Source: Chelonoidis abingdonii (Eukaryota > Chordata > Testudines > Testudinidae). Taken from it: a stretch of DNA of 64,000 bases. Position numbers and translations under genes: made by a program. Numbering within the stretch: position 1 is the first letter of the stretch; every line of letters starts with the position of its first letter. Below the pieces are notes generated by a model. The model did not search any database, was not told where the DNA came from, and worked only from the letters and a program-made list of their open reading frames with translations. The DNA lies in assembly GCF_003597395.2 (NCBI RefSeq), contig NC_133769.1, positions 50,070,258 through 50,134,257 of the forward strand. Direction: 5' to 3'. This document shows positions 57,773 through 64,000 of the stretch, piece by piece.

Positions 57773-60340
57773 TTCCTGGTGTAGTGTCGGTCAAGGATGG
57801 ATAATACCATTTTAGCTTAATTTGGTGTGTTACTAAGCCTAAGACTTCTCCCCAGCCCTGGCTACTTGTAGGTTTCCATTCCCAGCTAATTCTTCTCCCT
57901 GGTTCTGCAAATAGCAAACTATAATGATACTTGTTTGATCATCTGCCAATCTGAAGAAGGCTCTAAGAGCACAAAAGTGATATTTGGTACTTCTCTAAAA
58001 GAATTATTTCATGAAATGAAAACAAGTTTTCTAACCAATTCAACAGCATATAGGGTGAAATTCTGGTCTCATTGAAGTCCATGGCAAAACTCCTCCTGAC
58101 TTCAAAGAGGCCAGGATTTCATCCATGGAATCAATCTTCCATTAGGAAAACTTGTTATATGTGCAATGGAGACACAACTCTATGTATTTTTTATAGAAGC
58201 TGTGCAGAGCCAGAAATTTATAGGAGTTTGTAAAATGTAATATGACCTAGTTTAAAATATAATAATAATAAAAATATCAACTTTAAAAGGTAGGATTGGC
58301 AAATTTCTTTTCTTCAAATAAGAATTAACAAACAGTGTATGGTTTGTAGCTCATATAAATGCATTTTTGTTTTAACTCATATTAGAGAATAACGCCCTGT
58401 GAAATCAGTATAGAAAACTAGGGGTTTTTCTCCTGTAAAGTTATACAGTCATCCAAGTTCAATACCATCAAAGATAGGAAAATGGAAATTTGTGTAACTG
58501 TAATGAATGAAACATATTGCTATGCTGGCAATCTTCTGAGTGACATGAAAGAAATAAATATACTCCAATTTCTCTGTATTTCCATTAAAGCTTTGTTAGG
58601 ATTGAATGGTTTATACTTTTGGACTTTTATAAATGGTGCTGAATACTTTTGTGCAGCACATTGGGCCATAAAATAAATCTATGAATTTGCAAGTACAAGT
58701 TAACCAAAATCTAGCAACATATGTTAAGAAAAGTAATCCTTGCTTGATGTGTTGTGACATTGTTTAGCTAACATGAACTGTCAGGTGGTGTTGAATCCGG
58801 TCAAACACATTACAAAAAAAATGTATACATGCAGAAGTGAAAAAAAAAAAGCATCATTTCCATTAGGACAGGGTCTGGATATTCTATTTCAGTTTCAGTA
58901 GAAAACTTGGAGTTTAGTGATCCATGTACTGGAATTTAGATGATTCCAAGACCTGCAACACTGATTTCTAGAGCCAATCTTCCTAACAGAGAGTGGAAAA
59001 TATGGGTGAGAGTCTATGCAATGTGTATATTGCCTCATTCATGAACATAAAAACATGCTATTAAAAAGACATTTCTACAATAGTTAAGATAACAAGTTTT
59101 AGGTTATAGTAGCCCTTTCCCCAAAACTATACAAGGATTTTCTAGTTAAGCACATAAAACCTGTCATCATCATTCACTTTTGTATCACACTATGCTAATG
59201 TAGGTGAAACACAAAATGTATTCAACAACATAAATTTATTTGCTTCTGCAATGAGTTGAATTACTCCTCAAATTAGCTCAGTGGTGATCCTGTGCATAAA
59301 GGGTTTTTAAGATTAGGCCAAAAGTGTTTACACACATCTAGAAGGACCACAGGATTGAGTTTGTCCTGGCTGGCTGTTTTATAGGATCATTTATTTTTTT
59401 AACGGGCTCATAGTAGAAACATTAAATCTTACTGGGAAACTAACTTTGCACTGAAGTCCTGTAGCCTTTCTGAGGCTGCATCTTTAACTTAGTCAAGCAT
59501 AACCTTTTTGTTAAAAACAGACTATCTTTCTGGCACCCCAAAAAAGAAACTATATGTTTATATGGAACTCATAAAGCTGTTAAATTATTAGAATCGCCCA
59601 TGTGCTCAGATGTATTTACATATAATTCATTACAACGGTGAAACATTTATTTTAAAAATATGACTCCAAAGCAATCTCATTGCTTTTCAGGCTGAAAAGT
59701 CAAGAGTGAATGTTCTCTCCAGGCCTGAGTCTCAGTAACTGCTTCTATTACAATACTAGCCTAATTGTACTGTCTTCTGTGGAGTGACACCTGAGGAGAG
59801 GAGAATCAGGCCATATTTCTTTTCTTGGCAGACATGCCTGTTCTAAGTGTAAGAGATGAAGATGATGTCATGGAGTCATGGTACTTGCTATACCACGGTG
59901 GCACTGCTCAAGTCACACACAAATGTCCTAAAAGTACATAGGAACCATTATGTTTGTGAGAGGCTAAACAATGATTAGTTCGTGCCACCAATGATCAGGG
60001 AGGGATTACTGTTCAGACTAGCTTTACCAAACATGGGAACTTTTATATCAGTTTTAGATTACACTGCACAATACTGAAAACACCATCTCATATGAATTGT
60101 AGTCAGTGTCCCGTTGCCACATCTTTCCATTTCACTTTTCCACTGGCCACAAGTCCCAAGTTGCTCCACAGTGATTAAGTAGGGATGTTAACCTGACTCC
60201 TGACAGTGAAAAGACCAACAAGCAGCATGTCAAATTAGAGGACTTTCAGTCATGTACAGTATTAATAAATGTAGACATCAGTCTGCTCATGGCCCAAAAT
60301 GCAGTGAAATTACATAAGTGATTAGCGGCCTCAGCTAAGA
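57773..60340. other. Unique intronic sequence
   Basis: AT-rich CAV1 intron 2. No exon, repeat boundary or RNA gene recognised. 58482-58676 is an open frame without conserved pattern. Confidence 0.5.
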
Positions 60341-60460
60341 CTGGAGCATCAGTGTGTTAAGTGCTGTACAAACACATAGGATGAGACAGTTATTGCAAGT
60401 TATGGTCTAAATAGACAAGACAGGCAAAGTGTGGGAGGAAGGAAGTATTATTATTAAGGG
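60341..60460. repeat. Ancient retroposon fragment
   Basis: ACTGGAGCATCAGTGTGTTA AGTGCTGTACAAACACATAG and GATGAGACAGTTATTGCAAG resemble the old repeat phrase seen at 42872 (GGCGCTGTACAAACACA). Ends cannot be set. Confidence 0.45.
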
Positions 60461-60609
60461 AGCTCAGCAGGGCTCCACCAATTCTCAGCTGCTATATGTT
60501 CACTTAGGAATTATGCCAGCTCGCATAACATAGAGCAGCCCCAAGGGTGCTCTAACTCACAGTGCAGCCAGTGCAGATCAGCCCACAGGATCAGAGAGTG
60601 GGTCATAAC

Positions 60610-61249
60610 TAAAGCTACATTTCAGTCATGGATATTTTTAATAAAAGTCATGGACAGGTAACAGGCAATAAACAAAAATTCACAGCTGTGATCTGTTCAG
60701 GACTTTTACTATATACCCCTGACTAAAACTTGCAGGGGCAGCTCAGAGAAGCAGCTCTGGGACCACCGTGGGTGCTGGGGGGGACAGCCTGGGGGGTGCA
60801 GTGGGTAATCAGGGCGTGGGGGAGCATGGCCCGTGGGGAGGGGAGGGGGGCATCGCGGGTGCTGTGTTGTGCAGCTCCCATTGTCTAGGAATCATGGCCA
60901 ATAGGAACTACGGGGGCAATGCCTGTGGTCGGAGGCAGCACTTGGAGCTAGGAGCTGAGGGAGGGGAGTTCCTGTTGCCAGTCTGGGGAGTCCCCTCCAA
61001 GGTAAGCACCACCTGGCATGCCAATCCCCAGTCCTGAGTCCCCCGCAACACCTGCTGGGGGGGGGGGGCACGGTGTGCGGGGAGCCCGAGCCAGCCACAG
61101 CAACAGCTGGTGCGCCTGTCCCAGGGGCTGCCTGAGCTGCTCAGGCAGTTGCCGGGCCAGCCACACAGGCTGCTGAAGAAGTCACGGAGATCACAGAAAG
61201 TCACAAAATCCGAGACTTGTGTGACCGCCATGACAAACATGGAGCCTTA
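60610..61249. mobile_element. hAT-like element, 640 bp, in CAV1 intron 2
   Basis: Ends TAAAGCTACATTTCAGTCAT and CAAACATGGAGCCTTA are inverted repeats, flanked by a perfect 8-bp duplication GTCATAAC (60602-60609 and 61250-61257). The ends differ from the CAGGG type, so this is a separate hAT-like family. The middle is GC-rich (GGGGGGGGGGGCACGGTGTG near 61061) and lacks a transposase. Confidence 0.88.
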
Positions 61250-61257
61250 GTCATAAC

Positions 61258-64000
61258 TATCACCCTGATCCCTCCTGTGAGGAGCAGATTCTGGCCACAG
61301 CATAGGGATCAACCCTGTACAAGGAGCATATGCACTAGGCAACCTATGCATTTTGTTATCATCAATTCTAGGTTCTGTTGTCATTTCCATTCTTCTGACT
61401 ACAGCACTCTTCCTGCAGTATGTTCATGTCTTTTAGCTTTCCCCTCTAGTTATCAGTCCAGTAACACTCTGCGATGGTGAGTGTCATCAGACTGATAACA
61501 AGAGCCAAAGTGAACCAAGCCATGTAAAAATCGGAGTGAAGTGGCCAGAAATATGGACATTAGGGCAGGGGAGATACAGCAAAGTTTCCCAATTGCTTTT
61601 AGTAGAGAACTCATTGGCTCATGAGGATAAGATAAACTTTACTTGGGTTCCACTTTTGTCAAATATACCAAACGTAGGTTAGCCTGTAAAGAATTTGTTG
61701 CAGCTCCATGCAGTCAGGCACAGATTTTGGCAGAGGGCTCCCTCACTGCAGTACATGCACACCAGGGAACCTGTTATTCTACAGCCTCTAGGGTGTATTG
61801 TGACATGGCCATGACATGTCTGCAATGCTAATGAAAATACGGGCATGTTATTATGACAAGTACACAAGGTAAGGAAATGGGCTTTGACCAATTAAAGGGT
61901 GCTAATAACTCAAAATAACCTTCTGTTTAGGCCAAAGATTTTTAAACATTACCAACTTCTGTTCTACGTCTACAATAAATTTCCTGACCTCAGTGGTTCT
62001 TTGTTTCCTACTATTCAGTTTGGTAAAGCCAGCTGTTACATTGCTTGTAGCTTTTGCTAGAGAAATACTGCAGCTTCATTTGCCCTGGATGTGTTTATTA
62101 AACTAGTTTATCAGTGAGTAAAGTATGTTTGAACAAAGATTTATTTGCAAGGGGGCAAATGATATGAAGAAGATGTCTACTCTTTCAAGGTTTGTTTAAA
62201 GAAAACCTCTATTAATTGCAGTGTCTGAGATAGGAGTTATTGTTCCGAAGGAGCAGCCTGCTCAATGAAGAAATGTGCACTCTTTATATGTGTAAACAGA
62301 GATGGGTGCAAGAGTGAGCTATATATCAAAAGCCACGGATGCTCAGTTTCGGTGTGAACTAGCAAGGTGTGAACTAGCAAGGTGCTGAGCACCATGATGA
62401 AGTGCTAAAAGCCCTCAATTTTCCACTGATGTCAGCGGGAGGGTGTTCAGCTCCTTATGGAAGCATTCAGCCCCTTTCATGCCTGAACTCTTAAGCCCCC
62501 AATCTAGCAAAGCATTTAAGTATGTGCTTAACTTCAAGCACATGAATGGTCCCACTGAAATCATGGGTTTAAATGCTCTGCTGGGCTGTGGGGCCTGATC
62601 AAAAGCCAGGTGCTTAATGAGCAATTTACATGCATGAATATATTTCTATATAAGCCATAAAAAGGGGTTATTTATATCTTTAAAACATGTCTAATGTGAA
62701 ATGTTGAGGCTGATTTTAATGCCAGAACTCTGCTGTTTTAGGGCAAGTTTTTCCTCACATTAAATAAAACCCACTATTTTTGCGAGATTATATGGTATCC
62801 TTACAAGACTAGTAACAAGCATATAGCAGGAAGCAGATAAGATCTTTCCCTATTGTGCTCAGTTTATCATTTAATTTTTTCCATTGTACTCAACTTCCTT
62901 TAAAAACAATTCAGTTGAAGCAAAGATGCATATAGTCCCAAGAAGACCATAGCTGCACTGCATTATGAGTCACGTTTGGGAGGGGAGAGAAGCTCCATGA
63001 CAGATGCAATTTTACCAGAGGTGATTCAGACTGGTGAATATGTTAATGGGAGGTCCAGAGGATTTTGTTCTTAGCTATTTGTACTTCCACTTACTTTTTG
63101 GATACTGAAAATTCACTGTTACAAAATCTGGAGAACATTGTTAGGTGGTTGGGAACTAGGTAAAAGTTATGCAAGAAGCTCCCGATAGTTGCAGATAAAA
63201 TGCATCCAAACTTTTAAATGCTTCCCTGACTCAAACATTCCCACTTCCTTTGCAAAATACATGATTCTACACACAGAACCAACTGCCTTCCTGACAGTTG
63301 TTCCCATGTATCGTAGGAACCGAGAAGTTGGAAAAGCACATTAGGTCATCCCTGCAGAATGTGAGGAGAGGAAAAGAGTAGGAGAGGGGTAAGGGGTTGG
63401 TTTGGGGTTGAAGCAGATGGAGCAGGGTTATGTGTCATTGAGCTGCTTTTTCCCTCTTTTGCCTGGGCTCCTAGCAACCGTGTGATTTTACTGATTTTGA
63501 TTTTATGATAAACTGAAGCACTGACATTACATAGCACTTCAGAGCTTCAAAGCCTTTATGAAAAGGAAACAGGCATGGTGAGCCTCGCTCCTTGACCTGT
63601 AATACATTCCCCTGCAAGTGCCTGGGTGCGGGCTGGGGGGGAGAGGAACTGAGGATTTTCTTCACTCGTTTTCCATTTTAAACAAAAACTTGCTGTGATA
63701 CCAGAACCAAGGACGGAGGCAGCACCATCTGGCAAACAAATATATTCACCTGCATTTCTGGGGACATGTTTATATTTTGTCCCTGAAAACACACAGTATG
63801 CATATGCTCAGGTGTCCTGCTTCCCACTACTAACTCTTTTAACTACTGGCCATTTGGTGCAATCTGGTACTTGACAAAGGCAAAAATCTTACTATTCAAA
63901 AGTACAGCCCTTCATACTTTGACAAGGACGTTTAGAGATTAGGAATCTCTAGCAGTATCCAGACATGGTATAATTTTTATCAGAAACAGGGAAATCACCT
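61258..64000. other. Unique intronic sequence with one palindromic fragment
   Basis: CAV1 intron 2 continues to the window edge. 62498-62605 (TAGCAAAGCATTTAAGTATG, CCCACTGAAATCATGGGTTT, AATGCTCTGCTGGGC) is a fragment of the palindromic repeat seen at 51753. No exon or RNA gene recognised. Confidence 0.45.

Larger units (their letters stand above)
51648..64000 (-). other. CAV1: CAV1 intron 2 (partial, runs off the right edge)
   Basis: This follows from the exon 3 acceptor and from the absence of exon 2. I looked for frames resembling the exon 2 peptide (the KQVYDAHTKEIDLVNRD region) on the minus strand and saw none. In human, intron 2 is the large intron of CAV1 (tens of kb), so more than 12 kb is expected. 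The intron carries a palindromic hAT-like element, an L2-like LINE remnant, a palindromic SINE-like copy, a minisatellite-bearing hAT-like element and a 640-bp hAT-like element. The rest (52293-53990, 57773-60340, 61258-64000) is unique AT-rich sequence with no recognisable gene. Confidence 0.85.

Noticed and set aside
57432..57917. 161-codon open frame on the minus strand
   Set aside because: It spans the right end of a hAT-like element into unique intron and has no domain.
51648..64000. CAV1 exons 1 and 2
   Set aside because: No minus-strand frame resembling the exon 2 peptide was seen. They probably lie to the right of the window.

Overview
This is vertebrate genomic DNA, most likely from a turtle. 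One protein-coding exon is certain: the last coding exon of caveolin-1 (CAV1) on the minus strand at 51306-51647. It encodes residues 66-178 in human numbering and ends at the same C-terminus. The turtle assignment is an inference from the repeat landscape: CR1 LINEs, many short hAT-like elements, Harbinger elements with a Myb/SANT gene and a HARBI1-like gene, a palindromic SINE-like family and many solo LTRs. I recognise these from memory as typical of chelonian genomes.

Layout. From 51648 to the right edge is CAV1 intron 2, at least 12.3 kb long. Exons 1 and 2 were not found and should lie beyond 64000. The putative CAV1 3'UTR runs from 51305 down to about 49475. Everything to the left (1-49474) shows no host exon. 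In amniotes CAV1 is followed by MET, so this stretch is probably the CAV1-MET intergenic interval, although no MET exon is visible.

The rest is a dense record of transposition. I checked boundaries by hand using target-site duplications (TSDs). At least twelve hAT-like elements have clear 8-bp TSDs. Six solo LTRs have TG...CA ends and exact or near-exact 5-bp TSDs. Three copies of a palindromic SINE-like family have 9-14 bp TSDs. There is a mariner-like element with TA flanks, a Tigger-like element, a degenerate roughly 3-kb Harbinger transposon carrying two broken genes, three 5'-truncated CR1 copies, and a scatter of ancient MIR/L2-like fragments. Five insertions are nested inside other elements (24314 in a MITE, 27199 in a SINE-like copy, 29153 in an LTR, 31464 in a mariner, 46468 in a CR1), which gives a local order of events.

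I see no operon, CRISPR array, RNA gene or intact novel coding system. Most open frames over 60 codons are chance frames in GC-rich repeats. The most interesting signals are structural: a hAT-like family with an internal G-rich minisatellite of about 79-80 bp that is expanded in the CAV1 intron copy, palindromic retroposons, and nested insertions whose empty sites can be reconstructed.
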